A DNA stretch of 64,000 nucleotides from Agromyces sp. H17E-10 (GTDB taxonomy: Bacteria; Actinomycetota; Actinomycetes; Actinomycetales; Microbacteriaceae), in the NCBI RefSeq assembly GCF_022919715.1, contig NZ_CP095042.1:2232001-2296000 (forward strand), given 5' to 3'. The translations under genes were made by a program, and so were the position numbers. Below are positions 8,378 to 17,382 of this stretch, piece after piece. Under the pieces are notes generated by a model. The model had not been told where the DNA came from. It searched no databases and saw only the letters and a list, made by a program, of their open reading frames with translations. How positions within the stretch are numbered: position 1 is the first letter of the stretch; each line of letters opens with the position of its first letter.

Positions 8378-9855
8378 GCGGGTACCTCCGCGTCGCGACG
8401 CAGCGGGAAGCTCGCGCGCACGAGGTAGCCGCCCCGCGCACGCGGTCCGAGCTCGAGCGTGCCGCCGGCGGCGGCGACTCGTTCACGCATGCCCAGCTGG
8501 CCGAGACCGGTGCCGCCCGAGGCATCCGCCCGACGTGCCGTGCCGGCGACCGCGGTCGTCGTGCCCGTGTTGGTGATCTCGAGTTCGAGGGTGCTCTCGG
8601 TCCAGCGCACGCGCACCTCGGCCGTGGCGGAGGCGCCGGCGTGCTTGCGCACGTTCGTGAGCGCCTCCTGGGCGATGCGGTACGCGCTGAGGTCGACGAC
8701 GGGCGAGACGGGGCGCGGTTCGCCGATGACCGCGAGGGTCACCGGCAGGCCGCCGTGGGCGGACTCGGCGACGAGTTCGTCGAGGCGATCGAGTCGGCGC
8801 GTGGAGGTGCTGGTGGCCGGCCCGCTGGTCGGCTCGTCGGGCAGGGCGCCGGGTGCGCTCGGTCGGCTCGTGCTGCCGACGGTGCCAGTGTCTGTGGCGG
8901 TGCCTATGGCGGTGCCTGTGCCTCTGTCGGTGGTGGTGCTGGTGGATGCCGCATCGCCGACCGCGAGCGGACCGGTGTCGCCGTCGCTGCGAAGGGTTCC
9001 GAGCAGTCCGTGCAGCTCGGCGACGGCCTCGCGCGCGCTCGACTCGATCGTCGAGAGCGAGGCCGCGGCTGCGGCCGGATCCTTCGCGAGCACGCGGCGG
9101 GCGGCCCCGGCCTGCACCCCGATCACCGACACGTGGTGCGCGACGACGTCGTGGAGCTCGCGCGCGATGCGCAGCCGTTCGAGCGCGACGGCCTGCGCTC
9201 GGGTGCGTTCGCGTTCGGCGGCCAGCTCGACGGTGCGCTGCTCGAGCTCGGCCCGGGCGCGCGCCGATCGGTAGGCGTTGTCGCCGAAGTACCAGGCGCC
9301 GCCGAAGAACAGCAGGTTCGTCAGCACGTTGATGAAGCCGTAGGCGAGGTAGGGCGACAGCAGGCCCCCCTCGCGCGAGAGCTCGGGCAGGTGGTCCTGC
9401 ACGGCCGAATAGAAGATGAGGCCCCAGAAGAGCCACGCGAACATCACCACGACGATCACCGCGCGCACGATCGTGGCGATGCGCCGGCTGCGGCTCCACG
9501 CGCCCACCGTGTAGATGGCGACGAAGAGCGCGATGTTCGAGAAGAGCGCCTCGCCGACGCCCGACTGGCCGCCGACGATGAAGACCGCTGAGACCACGAG
9601 TGCGACGGCCTCGGGCCAGCGTCGTCGAGCGGTGAGCGGCAACGTCATGCCGGCGGCCCAGAGCACGGATCCCCACCACGGGGTCCCCTCGCCCCAGCCG
9701 GTCGCCCGGTAGAGCACGAGGCTCGCGGCGGTGCCGACGGCGAGCACGAGCGCGAGCGCGAGGTCGTTGCGGTACCCGCGACGATCGGGGCGCGGGCGCA
9801 CCCACTCCGTGCCCGGCGTGACCGGGGGCGCGCTCGGTGTCAGGGGATCGGGCAT
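8374..9855 (-). CDS. Sensor histidine kinase (HisKA_3 class)
   Basis: A 493-residue membrane kinase partner of the NarL-type regulator. Five or six hydrophobic segments occupy residues 30-190. A coiled helix follows, then the HisKA_3 phospho-acceptor motif ARELHDVVAHHVSV with His235. The ATPase domain shows the N box RIAQEALTNVRKHA and the GGTGLGQLGMRERV loop. Odd feature: the helix domain and ATPase domain are separated by a long low-complexity Thr/Gly linker (about 290-350) coded by an imperfect GGTGCCTGTG-type repeat. The stimulus is unknown. It is the first gene of the pair and starts at ATG 9855. Confidence 0.92.
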   Translation of the reverse strand: MPDPLTPSAPPVTPGTEWVRPRPDRRGYRNDLALALVLAVGTAASLVLYRATGWGEGTPWWGSVLWAAGMTLPLTARRRWPEAVALVVSAVFIVGGQSGVGEALFSNIALFVAIYTVGAWSRSRRIATIVRAVIVVVMFAWLFWGLIFYSAVQDHLPELSREGGLLSPYLAYGFINVLTNLLFFGGAWYFGDNAYRSARARAELEQRTVELAAERERTRAQAVALERLRIARELHDVVAHHVSVIGVQAGAARRVLAKDPAAAAASLSTIESSAREAVAELHGLLGTLRSDGDTGPLAVGDAASTSTTTDRGTGTAIGTATDTGTVGSTSRPSAPGALPDEPTSGPATSTSTRRLDRLDELVAESAHGGLPVTLAVIGEPRPVSPVVDLSAYRIAQEALTNVRKHAGASATAEVRVRWTESTLELEITNTGTTTAVAGTARRADASGGTGLGQLGMRERVAAAGGTLELGPRARGGYLVRASFPLRRDAEVPA

Positions 9856-9929
9856 CCCTCCACGCTAGCGAGCGGTCGGTATCAGCGGATCCGCCGCGGG
9901 GCGGAGATGCGGGTGCCCGGGACCCCGCG

Positions 9930-10580
9930 TCAGGGGAGCGTGATCGTCGCACCGTCGGCTGACGTCGTGATCAGCACCGCGGACAGGTCGGCCACCACGT
10001 GGTCGGCATCGTGCAGCGCGGCGAGCGGACCGACGCCGACGACTCGCATGCCGGCGCGGTGTCCGGCGGTGATGCCGGCTTCGGAGTCCTCGAACACGAC
10101 GCAGTCGGCGGCGGCCACGCCCAGGACTTCGGCTGCCGCGAGGAAGCCTTCGGGATCGGGCTTGCTCGCCGTGACGTCCTCGGCGGTGATCGCCACTGCC
10201 GGCACGGTGAGGCCGGCCGCCGACATGCGTGCGGTCGCGAGGGCGAGCGTCGCGGAGGTCACGAGTGCGTGCGGGGCATCGGCGAGTGCGTGCAGCAACG
10301 TGCCGGCACCGGTGATCGCGACGACCCCGTCGGTCTCGGAGGTCTCGCGGGCGAGCATGGTCTCGTTCTCGGCGAGATTCTGGTCGGCGGGACGGTCGGG
10401 CAGCAGGATCGCCATGCTGGCGTGCCCCTGTCGTCCGTGGATGACCTGCATCACCGCGGCGGGATCGAGTGCGTGCTCGACGGCCCAGTCGCTCCACACA
10501 CGTTCGACGACGGCGGATGAGTCGACGAGCGTCCCGTCCATGTCGAGCAGAACGGCGGCGGCGTGGATCGTCGTGGTCAC
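9930..10580 (-). CDS. HAD-family phosphatase (sugar-phosphate phosphatase/beta-PGM type)
   Basis: A 216-residue haloacid dehalogenase-like hydrolase. Motif I is LLDMDGTLVDSS with both catalytic Asp residues, motif II is LVTSATLALA, the Lys is in TASKPDPEGFL, and motif III/IV is VVFEDSEAG. The helical cap between motifs I and II, with HGRQGHASM, is of the type that acts on small sugar phosphates such as glycerol- or deoxyglucose-phosphate. Exact substrate unknown. The start is GTG at 10580. It is a lone gene between the kinase and the DUF222 gene. Confidence 0.88.
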   Translation of the reverse strand: MTTTIHAAAVLLDMDGTLVDSSAVVERVWSDWAVEHALDPAAVMQVIHGRQGHASMAILLPDRPADQNLAENETMLARETSETDGVVAITGAGTLLHALADAPHALVTSATLALATARMSAAGLTVPAVAITAEDVTASKPDPEGFLAAAEVLGVAAADCVVFEDSEAGITAGHRAGMRVVGVGPLAALHDADHVVADLSAVLITTSADGATITLP

Positions 10581-10623
10581 GTGGGGAGGCTACACGCGGC
10601 GGCTGTGCGCTCGTCGGTGCGGG

Positions 10624-12063
10624 CTACCCGGTGTCTCTTCGTTCTCGTCGGTCGGCGAGTCGAGTGGGTGAGGTGGTCGATCTTCGCCAGGTACCCGTTG
10701 GGTCGAGCCAGTGGGGTGCGCGGACTTCGGGCGTTCCGAGTCGCATGCGGATCGTCCAGCCGGACGTGTCGATGGTGCGGTGGTGGAACCAGCAGAGCAG
10801 CACGCCGTTGTCGGGGTGCGTGGGGCCGCCCCGGTGGTCGGGGATGACGTGGTGGATCTCGGCCCATGCGGCGGGGACGGTGCAGCCGGGGATGACGCAG
10901 TTGCCGTCGCGGAGCGTGATCGCGCGGCGTTGGTGCGGCGTGAAGCAACGTTCGGGGGAGCCGAGCCGGATGATGCGGCCTGCGTCGTCGAAGACGACGG
11001 TCTGGACGCCGCCGGTGCACATCATGTGGCGGGCAGCGCGGAGCGAGATCGGCGTATCGACGCCGTCGGCGTGGGCGCTGCCTCGCCCGTGTTGGAGATC
11101 AGTGGCGCGGACGCTGACGAGCACGGTCGGTGCCGCGCCGCCGATCGAGGGATGCTCGCCCGAGCGGGCGGCGGTGTCGATGATCGCGGCGAGCACGTCG
11201 TGGCGGTGCTGGTCGGCGGTGCGGGGGTCGGTGCGGGCGGCCTGCGCGGCGAACCCGTCGTCGCCGGGCCTGCTGTGGTCAGGGAGCCCGGCGCCGTCGG
11301 TGGGGGTGAAGGTGAGGGTGTCGGAGCGCGGCGCGAGGTGCGCGTCGAGGAGGCGGCGCAGTTTCGCAGCGATCTCGGGCATGAGCTCGCCCGACACGGT
11401 GATGAGTCCATCGCGTGCGCGGCCGAGGCGGAACCCGCGTTTGCGCATGGCACGTTCGTCGTCGGGTTCGGGGCCGTCCTGATCGAGGAACGCCGCCCAC
11501 GCGCGCGCCTGCACGGCGACCTCGTCGGCGGTGCACCGGATGGGCGCGGCCTCGCCCCGCCCGAGGGCGGCGTCGACGAGTTCGCGCTCGGCGACCTCGA
11601 GTCGCACCGGGTCGGCGACCGCGCGCGTGCGGGCGAGCTCTCGCACGATCGTGATCGCGGCGTCGAGACCGAGCGCCCCCTCGGCCAGCGCGGAGGCGAC
11701 GTGCGAGTGCTCCGGTGGCAGCGGCTCACCCGTGAGCCCGCCCCTGGCGCGAGTCGCGGCACCGACCGTGATGCGGCGGCGCGCCTCGACCCCGGACACC
11801 TGGGTCACGCGTTCGAGCAGTTCGACGGCTGAGCGGCAGCCCTTCTTCGCGGAGAGTCGTTCGGCGCCGTGGTTGCGGTCGCTGCGTTCGGCGATCTCGC
11901 CCGCGAACGCGGCACGCCCGGCATCGACCAGCCGACCGAAGCGTTCGAGTGCGGCGGTCGCGAGCAGCAGGTCGTCATCGCGAAGCGCTGCGGGCGAGGT
12001 TGCGGCGAAGACGTCGGCGAGCAGTACCTCGAGGTGTTCGAGTGCTGCCGACAGGTCTGCCAT
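10624..12063 (-). CDS. DUF222 / HNH endonuclease domain protein
   Basis: A 479-residue protein with an N-terminal helical DUF222 region and a C-terminal HNH nuclease domain. The nuclease part reads HQRRAITLRDGNCVIPGC, then AEIHHVIPDHRGGPTHPDNG and LLCWFHHRTI, with the paired Cys, HH and N expected. Such proteins are numerous in actinobacterial genomes; some are carried by mobile introns or act against DNA, but the role of most is unknown. ATG at 12063 is chosen because the DUF222 domain starts just after it (MADLSAALEHLEVLL); the frame stays open further upstream only through element-derived sequence. Confidence 0.88.
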   Translation of the reverse strand: MADLSAALEHLEVLLADVFAATSPAALRDDDLLLATAALERFGRLVDAGRAAFAGEIAERSDRNHGAERLSAKKGCRSAVELLERVTQVSGVEARRRITVGAATRARGGLTGEPLPPEHSHVASALAEGALGLDAAITIVRELARTRAVADPVRLEVAERELVDAALGRGEAAPIRCTADEVAVQARAWAAFLDQDGPEPDDERAMRKRGFRLGRARDGLITVSGELMPEIAAKLRRLLDAHLAPRSDTLTFTPTDGAGLPDHSRPGDDGFAAQAARTDPRTADQHRHDVLAAIIDTAARSGEHPSIGGAAPTVLVSVRATDLQHGRGSAHADGVDTPISLRAARHMMCTGGVQTVVFDDAGRIIRLGSPERCFTPHQRRAITLRDGNCVIPGCTVPAAWAEIHHVIPDHRGGPTHPDNGVLLCWFHHRTIDTSGWTIRMRLGTPEVRAPHWLDPTGTWRRSTTSPTRLADRRERRDTG

Positions 12064-12181
12064 GAACCCATTCCAGCACCACCCACCGACATTCCAACGC
12101 GACCGAAACACGCCGTTGACCAGCGATTTACGTTCGACTTCTCCTCCACAGGTGACAGATGCAGGGAGTTGTCCACAGGCT

Positions 12182-12306
12182 GGCTTCGAGACGTCGCTGC
12201 GCTCCTCCTCAACCCGCGAGTGGGCGTGATCCGAGGCGCGCTGCGCTCCTCCTCGACCCACGAGCGGGCGGGTCTCGATACGCTCCTTCGTCGCTACTCG
12301 ACCACC
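12182..12306 (+). repeat. Cluster of palindromic elements (class A, partial, class B)
   Basis: The 303-bp gap between the DUF222 gene and the next gene holds one class A copy (12182-12214, GGCTTCGAGACG to CTCCTCAACC), a partial copy around 12232-12258, and a class B copy (12271-12306, GGTCTCGATACG to CTACTCGACCACC). The class B copy is identical, in reverse complement, to the one ending the ridA-like gene at 51018-51053. Confidence 0.8.
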
Positions 12307-12366
12307 GGTGCTTTCCTGCACGAAACACGTGCACCACGAGGCATCCGGGCTGTACGCTCTCGACCC

Positions 12367-12882
12367 ATGACGGCAGTCCCTGCGCCCGCCCCGAACCTGC
12401 GCTTGCGCGATCGGCACTTCGACTGGTTCTTCATCGTGATCTTCTCGCTCTTCACGATCACGAGCCTGATCAGCGACCTCCTGCCGACGCTCGGCGTCGA
12501 CATCTCGCATCCGTCATCGAACTTCTTCGTGAACTCGAACTACTGGTATGCGCACGACACCGATCCGCTGTTCGCCGAACCGCCGACGTGGATGCGCATC
12601 GTCACGGGCCTCTCGGCCTTCGTGTACATGCCGTTCTACATCGTGCTCGTGACGTCGCTCGTCAAGGGTTGGAACTGGATCCAGCTGCCGAGCGTGATCT
12701 ACGCGACGATGATCTCGACGATCACGGGCATCATCGTCTTCGGCGTCGAGTTCTTCGGCGAGCCCGAGTGGCAGACGACGAACCCCGTGAAGTTCCTCGC
12801 GTTCAACCTGCCGTACGTGCTCGTGCCGATCGTGCTGCTCGTGCGCATGCGCAAGCCGCTGCCCTTCACGCGGAAGTTCTGA
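12367..12882 (+). CDS. Emopamil-binding/EXPERA-type membrane protein
   Basis: A 171-residue protein with four predicted membrane helices, beginning with DWFFIVIFSLFTITSLISDL. It contains the pattern of small EXPERA/emopamil-binding-like proteins, including NYWYAHDTDPLF, then the helix VTGLSAFVYMPFYIVLV, and ends in a short basic tail. Eukaryotic members are sterol isomerases or sigma-2 receptor-like proteins; the bacterial function is unknown. The ATG at 12367 is preferred over the longer open frame, which runs through palindromic elements. A second small membrane protein starts 8 bp downstream and may be in the same operon. Confidence 0.65.
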   Translation: MTAVPAPAPNLRLRDRHFDWFFIVIFSLFTITSLISDLLPTLGVDISHPSSNFFVNSNYWYAHDTDPLFAEPPTWMRIVTGLSAFVYMPFYIVLVTSLVKGWNWIQLPSVIYATMISTITGIIVFGVEFFGEPEWQTTNPVKFLAFNLPYVLVPIVLLVRMRKPLPFTRKF

Positions 12883-12890
12883 GCGGGCGC

Positions 12891-13235
12891 GTGTCGAGCG
12901 GGGAGCTACGGGGTCGTTGGCGACTCACGTGGGTGTTCGCACTGAGCGTGTTCATGCTCGGAGTGATCGCGCCGCTCGCGGTCGCGGTGTTCAGGGTCTT
13001 CACGATCGCCATCGCGAACGCCCGGTTCTTCGGCCAGGATCCGACGAACCCGATCGATCCCTCCGGTGATCCCACGCTCGTCGTCACGGCCTGCATCATG
13101 ACGGCCGCGGTCGTGGTGCTCGGCGCGATGGTCGCGTTCGAGTACGCGCATCGCCGGCGCGCGGTGACCGCCATCATCTTGCTCGTCCCGGCGATCGTCA
13201 TCGCGGCCTTCAACTGGTATCTCGTGCTCTCCTGA
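12891..13235 (+). CDS. Small membrane protein, function unknown
   Basis: A 114-residue protein with three hydrophobic stretches (VFALSVFMLGVIAPLAVAVF, LVVTACIMTAAVVVLGAMV and AIILLVPAIVIAAFNWYLV), so it is almost certainly in the membrane. GTG at 12891 is the nearest start, 8 bp after the previous stop, suggesting co-transcription with the EXPERA-like gene. No family is recognised. Confidence 0.65.
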   Translation: MSSGELRGRWRLTWVFALSVFMLGVIAPLAVAVFRVFTIAIANARFFGQDPTNPIDPSGDPTLVVTACIMTAAVVVLGAMVAFEYAHRRRAVTAIILLVPAIVIAAFNWYLVLS

Positions 13236-13253
13236 CCGAAACCCTTGCTTAAG

Positions 13254-13267
13254 GGAAGATATCTTCC
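13254..13267. promoter_or_regulatory. Perfect palindrome, probable PadR operator
   Basis: GGAAGATATCTTCC is a perfect 14-bp palindrome ending 13 bases before the padR start codon. The position fits autorepression of the padR operon. No clear ribosome site lies between it and the ATG. Confidence 0.6.
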
Positions 13268-13280
13268 TATTCTCTCTCAC

Positions 13281-13637
13281 ATGGCACGGAGACGTGAAGG
13301 ACGACTGTTCGACCTCGAGGTCGACATCCTCGCCGCAGGCATGGAACTGCAGGCGAACGATGGCGATTTCTACGGCTTCGCGATCGCGAAGCGCATCGCT
13401 GAACGCAACGAGGCCGCGGCGCTCACGGCCCACGGCACCCTCTACAAGGCGCTCGCCCGCATGACCGAGGCGGGCCTCCTCGAGTCGACGTGGGAGGAGG
13501 CGTCGCTCGCCGAGACCGAGGGCCGACCCCGCCGTCGCCTCTACCGGGTGACCGGCGCCGGTGAGCTCGCCCATCGCGCCGAGCTCGCGGCACGCGAAAC
13601 GACTCCGGTCAGCCAGCCGAAGGCGGCCTTCGCATGA
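13281..13637 (+). CDS. PadR-family transcriptional regulator
   Basis: A 118-residue winged-helix repressor. The family features are FYGFAIAKRIAERN, then TAHGTLYKALARMTEAGLLES and the wing RPRRRLYRVTGAGE. The ATG at 13281 (MARRREGRLFDLEVDILAAG) fits the PadR N-terminus better than the further upstream start. It is the first gene of a three-gene operon; its stop overlaps the next start (ATGA at 13634-13637). PadR genes are usually followed by the membrane proteins they regulate, as here. Confidence 0.88.
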   Translation: MARRREGRLFDLEVDILAAGMELQANDGDFYGFAIAKRIAERNEAAALTAHGTLYKALARMTEAGLLESTWEEASLAETEGRPRRRLYRVTGAGELAHRAELAARETTPVSQPKAAFA

Positions 13638-14512
13638 ACGGCGGTGGGATGCCTCGGGCCGAGGCCGAGCCGGTGTTCGAGCCGGCCGCGGTCGACGAGG
13701 TGTTCGATCAGCTGCCCGACGGCGTGTTCGAGGACGCCCTCGCCGAGAGCCCGGTCGAACGCCGCACCGGCGCCGACCGGGTCGACGCCCTCGTCGCCGG
13801 CTGGTGCCGCTGGTACACCCGCGATCTCTCCGAGCCCGTCGCGACTGCACGTCGGGCCGAGATCGCGTCCGACCTCTACGAGCAACGAGCCTTCGCGGCA
13901 GAGACCGGAGAGCGGGGGGTGTCGCGGTCGATCGTGGGGCGGCTCGTCCGCGGCATCCCCGCCGATCTCACCTGGCGGTACGCCCAAGTGCGTCGACTGG
14001 CGCTGACCGCGCCACGCGGCACGTTCCCGCTCGCGATGCCCGCACTCGCCCACCTCGCGACCGCCCTGCTGCTCGCGTGGGGCGTGCTCGTCGTGTGGCG
14101 GACCGCCGCCGGGATGGCCGCGGGCGACTGGGCCGGCGCGTGGGACCTCGTCGCCGCCGGGGTCTTCGGCCTCGCGATGGCCGTGCTCGGCGCGGTGCTG
14201 ACGACGGTGACGCGGTTCCGCTGGCTCGGGGCGCTCTGGCTCGCCGCGGCGAGCTACGTACTCATCCGGTTCGGCATGTACACGCTCATCGCCTCGAGCA
14301 CGACGCTGGGCGCGTTCTACATCTCGGCGATCGAGCAGGCGATCCTCGTGAACCGGGTCATGTCGGCCGCCGGGGTGCTGTTCTTCGTGGCCATGGCGGC
14401 CTGGTGGCTGCCGACCTCGGGCGGCCTGTGGGCGCGCCGTCGGCGAAGCGACCCTACCGCCGACGTCGCGCCCGCGGGTGTCCTCTCCGACGAGCAGGAG
14501 GTGAGCGCATGA
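13634..14512 (+). CDS. PadR-operon membrane protein, function unknown
   Basis: A 292-residue protein with a soluble acidic N-terminal half (1-130), which includes ARRAEIASDLYEQRAF, a motif seen in membrane proteins linked to PadR regulators. Five or so hydrophobic segments follow, from FPLAMPALAHLATALLLAWG to AGVLFFVAMAAWWLP. The start overlaps the padR stop and the stop overlaps the next gene (ATGA at 14509-14512), so the three are translated together. No enzyme motif is visible. Confidence 0.75.
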   Translation: MNGGGMPRAEAEPVFEPAAVDEVFDQLPDGVFEDALAESPVERRTGADRVDALVAGWCRWYTRDLSEPVATARRAEIASDLYEQRAFAAETGERGVSRSIVGRLVRGIPADLTWRYAQVRRLALTAPRGTFPLAMPALAHLATALLLAWGVLVVWRTAAGMAAGDWAGAWDLVAAGVFGLAMAVLGAVLTTVTRFRWLGALWLAAASYVLIRFGMYTLIASSTTLGAFYISAIEQAILVNRVMSAAGVLFFVAMAAWWLPTSGGLWARRRRSDPTADVAPAGVLSDEQEVSA

Positions 14513-15399
14513 ACCTGCAGCGCATCGCGGCTGTCGTCGCGATCTCGGGCGCCCTGCTCGGTGGCGCGTCGATCGTCGCGCTCGGGGCGGCGGCATATGC
14601 GGCCAACCGACCGCAGCCGGTGTCGAACACCGAGCTGTTCGCCGGTGCCGGCAGTGCCGTGACGAGATCCGAGCAGGCGTCGGCGATCGCCGGGCTGGCC
14701 GAGGTGGAGCCGGGGGTTCCCGAGCAGTTGCCGCTCACACCTACCGAACCGCCGAAACCGGGCACCGGCACGATGGCGGCGAGCTACAACCCGTACCTCG
14801 AGCCGGGCGACCCCGAATACGTGATGCCCGAGGAGCGCTCGGAGTGGCTCGGACAGCAGGAGGTCGTCCGCGAATGCATGGAGGCTGCCGGCTTCGAGTA
14901 CCGGTTCTGGCGCTGGTGGCTCGAGGAGGACTCCAAGCCGGTCGGCCTGGACTACGAGACGTCAATTCTCTGGGATCAGGCGCTGCTCGGACCCGACCTC
15001 TATAACCCCGGCGGCGGGTGCGGCGATGAGGGGATCGCCGCAGCCGAGGCGGCCCGTGCCGCCGGCACCCCGCTGTCGGCCGAGGTCCCGCCCGATGACC
15101 CCGACCTGCCGACGCCGCGCGAGAAGTGGCTCGCCCAAGACGAGATCGTGCGTCAGTGCATGGCGGAGAAGGGGCTCGAATACCTCTACGTCGAGTTCTG
15201 GAATCCCGACTACATCACGCCCGACCCGTTCGACGTCGACCCGCAGGACGCGATGCCCGACGACCTCACCCCCGAGCAGGAGGCCGAGTGGGCACTCGCC
15301 GTAGGCGGCGACGCCGGCGGCGGGGCCGCCTACCGCTGGGAGGACGCCGGCTGCTACGGCTACGCCGTGCACGTCAACGGCCGCGACAACATGCACTGA
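14509..15399 (+). CDS. Exported protein with two copies of a Cys-Met domain, function unknown
   Basis: A 296-residue protein with an N-terminal membrane anchor or signal (IAAVVAISGALLGGASIVAL), a Pro/Thr linker and then two related domains. Each carries the pattern W-x6-V-R-x-C-M-x3-G-x-E-Y: EWLGQQEVVRECMEAAGFEY near 110-130 and KWLAQDEIVRQCMAEKGLEY near 205-225. Each is followed by acidic, Trp/Pro-rich sequence, with a later Gly-Cys. The paired Cys suggest a disulfide outside the cell (inference). One further copy of the domain is in the gene at 18222. It is the third gene of the PadR operon. Confidence 0.7.
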   Translation: MNLQRIAAVVAISGALLGGASIVALGAAAYAANRPQPVSNTELFAGAGSAVTRSEQASAIAGLAEVEPGVPEQLPLTPTEPPKPGTGTMAASYNPYLEPGDPEYVMPEERSEWLGQQEVVRECMEAAGFEYRFWRWWLEEDSKPVGLDYETSILWDQALLGPDLYNPGGGCGDEGIAAAEAARAAGTPLSAEVPPDDPDLPTPREKWLAQDEIVRQCMAEKGLEYLYVEFWNPDYITPDPFDVDPQDAMPDDLTPEQEAEWALAVGGDAGGGAAYRWEDAGCYGYAVHVNGRDNMH

Positions 15400-15412
15400 C
15401 TGACGTGCGGTG

Positions 15413-15456
15413 ACACGGATGCCTCGGGGTCGCCGACGACCCCGAGGCATCCGTGT
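15413..15456. terminator. Strong bidirectional terminator hairpin
   Basis: A perfect 20-bp stem (ACACGGATGCCTCGGGGTCG and its complement) closes a CCGA loop. It lies between the convergent PadR operon and the small membrane protein gene. Confidence 0.88.
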
Positions 15457-15461
15457 GCCGA

Positions 15462-15848
15462 TTACTTGGCCGGCTTCGCGGGCGCGATGCGGGGCAGCAG
15501 GTACTTGCCCGAGAGCCAGGCGGCCAGCGCCGTGATGATCCACACGATGACCGCCGCGAGCACCCACGGTGCGACGCCGTCGAAGGTGATGCCGTCGCCG
15601 AGCGACGCGACGAAGAGCGCGATCGCCGTCGAGATGAGGCCCGCCACGCCGGCGACGGCCGGGGCGCCGCGATGGAAGAGGGTCTCGACCAGCCACTCGA
15701 GCAGCGCCTGCACCGCGGCGAACACGATGATCGCGACGAGGAACCCCGACACGTGCAGGTGCATGCCCGGCACGAGCAGTGAGGCGATGAACAGGGCGAG
15801 GGCGGCGAGCAGCAGTGACACGCCGAGACGGATGAGGAAGCGCACCAT
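15462..15848 (-). CDS. Small four-helix membrane protein (phage holin family 4-like, PF04020 type)
   Basis: A 128-residue protein made of four hydrophobic helices: IRLGVSLLLAALALFIASLL, VSGFLVAIIVFAAVQALLEW, AVAGVAGLISTAIALFVASL and APWVLAAVIVWIITALAAWL. It ends in a Lys/Pro tail. Length and layout match the phage-holin-like PF04020 group, although a lysis role is not implied for these common chromosomal copies. It is a single gene reading toward the shared terminator. Confidence 0.65.
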   Translation of the reverse strand: MVRFLIRLGVSLLLAALALFIASLLVPGMHLHVSGFLVAIIVFAAVQALLEWLVETLFHRGAPAVAGVAGLISTAIALFVASLGDGITFDGVAPWVLAAVIVWIITALAAWLSGKYLLPRIAPAKPAK

Positions 15849-15918
15849 GGCGCGAGCGTAGCGCCTCGGCGCGGTCGAAGTGCTTCCGTGCGCGGCCGGT
15901 CGGGAGGATGATGGGCGG

Positions 15919-17232
15919 GTGAGCGAGCCGACAGCGGTGAATCACGCGGCCCGACGGGTGCAGGCGGTCTACTTCACGCTGCTCATCGGCAACACGCTCG
16001 CGGCGTCGTTCATCTGGGGTGTCAACACGCTGTTCCTGCTCGACGCGGGGCTGTCGAACCTCGAGGCGTTCGCGGCGAACGCGTTCTTCTCGGTCGGCAT
16101 GGTGATCTTCGAGGTGCCGACCGGCGTCGTCGCCGACACGCTCGGCCGACGCGTGTCGTACCTGCTCGGCACGCTCACCCTCGCCGTGACGACGGCCCTC
16201 TACTACTGGCTGTGGGTCATCGAGGCGCCGTTCTGGGCATGGGCGGTGGTGTCGATCCTGCTCGGGCTCGGCTTCACCTTCTTCTCGGGGGCGACGGAGG
16301 CGTGGCTCGTCGACGCGCTCACCGCCACGAACTACACGGGCAGCCTCGAGCACGTGTTCGGCCGCGGCACGGCGCTCTCGGGCGCCGCGATGTTCATCGG
16401 CTCGATCACGGGCGGCGCGGTCGCGCAGGCGACCGATCTCGGGGTGCCGTTCATCATGCGCGCCGGCGTGCTCGTCGTCATGTTCGTCGTCGCCGCACTG
16501 CTCATGCACGACCTCGGATTCACCCCGGCGAGTCGCGCGCATCCGCTGCAGGCGACGAAGACGGTCTTCAACGCCTCACTGAAGTACGGGCTCGGACGGC
16601 CGCCCGTGCGCTACCTCATGTTCGCCTCGTTCTTCACGACCGGCGTCGGGTTCTACGTCTTCTACGCGCTGCAGCCATACCTCGTCGAGCTGTGGGGCGA
16701 CGAGGACGCCTACTCGGTCGCCGGCCTCGCCGCGGCCATCCTCTCGGGCGCGCAGGTCATCGGGGGTTACCTCGCACCGTGGGTGCGTCGCCGCTTCCGC
16801 CGCCGCACGACGACGATCCTCCTGAGCCTCATCGTGAGCACGGGCGTGCTCGTCGCGCTCGGCCTCAACCGCAGCTTCTGGCTCGCGCTCGTGCTGCTCG
16901 TGTTGTGGGGACTCGTCGACGCGGCATCCGGCCCCGTGCGGCGGGCGTACCTCAACGACATGATCCCGTCGGCGCAGCGCGCGACCGTGCTGTCGTTCGA
17001 CTCGCTCATGGGCAGCGCGGGCGGCGCGGTCATCCAGCCGGTGCTCGGCCGCTCGGCCGACATCTGGGGCTACCCGGGATCGCTCCTCGTGAGCAGCGCG
17101 TTCCAGGTGCTCGCGGCGCCGTTCGTCTGGCTGAGCCGACGGCAGCAGTCGCCCGCCGACGCCGCGACCGGCGTCTCCGCCGATGCGGCGGCCGAAGCAG
17201 CCGAACCGACGGGCGGCCCGCAGGCCGACTGA
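15919..17232 (+). CDS. MFS transporter
   Basis: A 437-residue permease with 12 predicted membrane segments. Visible features are FEVPTGVVADTLGRRVSYLLG after helix 2, a typical MFS motif A, and a central loop with HPLQATKTVFNASLKYGLG. The short N-terminal leader (SEPTAVNHAARR) follows the GTG at 15919, which is preceded by a GGAGGATGATGGGCG ribosome site. The last 30 residues are Ala-rich and disordered. The branch resembles drug or metabolite efflux proteins, but the substrate is unknown. Confidence 0.85.
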   Translation: MSEPTAVNHAARRVQAVYFTLLIGNTLAASFIWGVNTLFLLDAGLSNLEAFAANAFFSVGMVIFEVPTGVVADTLGRRVSYLLGTLTLAVTTALYYWLWVIEAPFWAWAVVSILLGLGFTFFSGATEAWLVDALTATNYTGSLEHVFGRGTALSGAAMFIGSITGGAVAQATDLGVPFIMRAGVLVVMFVVAALLMHDLGFTPASRAHPLQATKTVFNASLKYGLGRPPVRYLMFASFFTTGVGFYVFYALQPYLVELWGDEDAYSVAGLAAAILSGAQVIGGYLAPWVRRRFRRRTTTILLSLIVSTGVLVALGLNRSFWLALVLLVLWGLVDAASGPVRRAYLNDMIPSAQRATVLSFDSLMGSAGGAVIQPVLGRSADIWGYPGSLLVSSAFQVLAAPFVWLSRRQQSPADAATGVSADAAAEAAEPTGGPQAD

Positions 17233-17257
17233 GGTCTCGGATCAGGACGATCGACCG

Positions 17258-17279
17258 CAGCCCGGCTCGCGGCGGGCTG
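17258..17279 (+). terminator. Weak terminator-like hairpin after MFS gene
   Basis: CAGCCCG and CGGGCTG pair around an 8-base loop, 26 bp after the MFS stop. The stem is short and lacks a U tract. Confidence 0.4.
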
Positions 17280-17382
17280 GTCGTGGGCAGGTCACGATCC
17301 GGGCGCATCAGGGCTGACCCGCTTCCGACCGGGATGCCGCAGGGATTAGCCTGTGGCGGCGACGACCATCGACGACGGGGGA

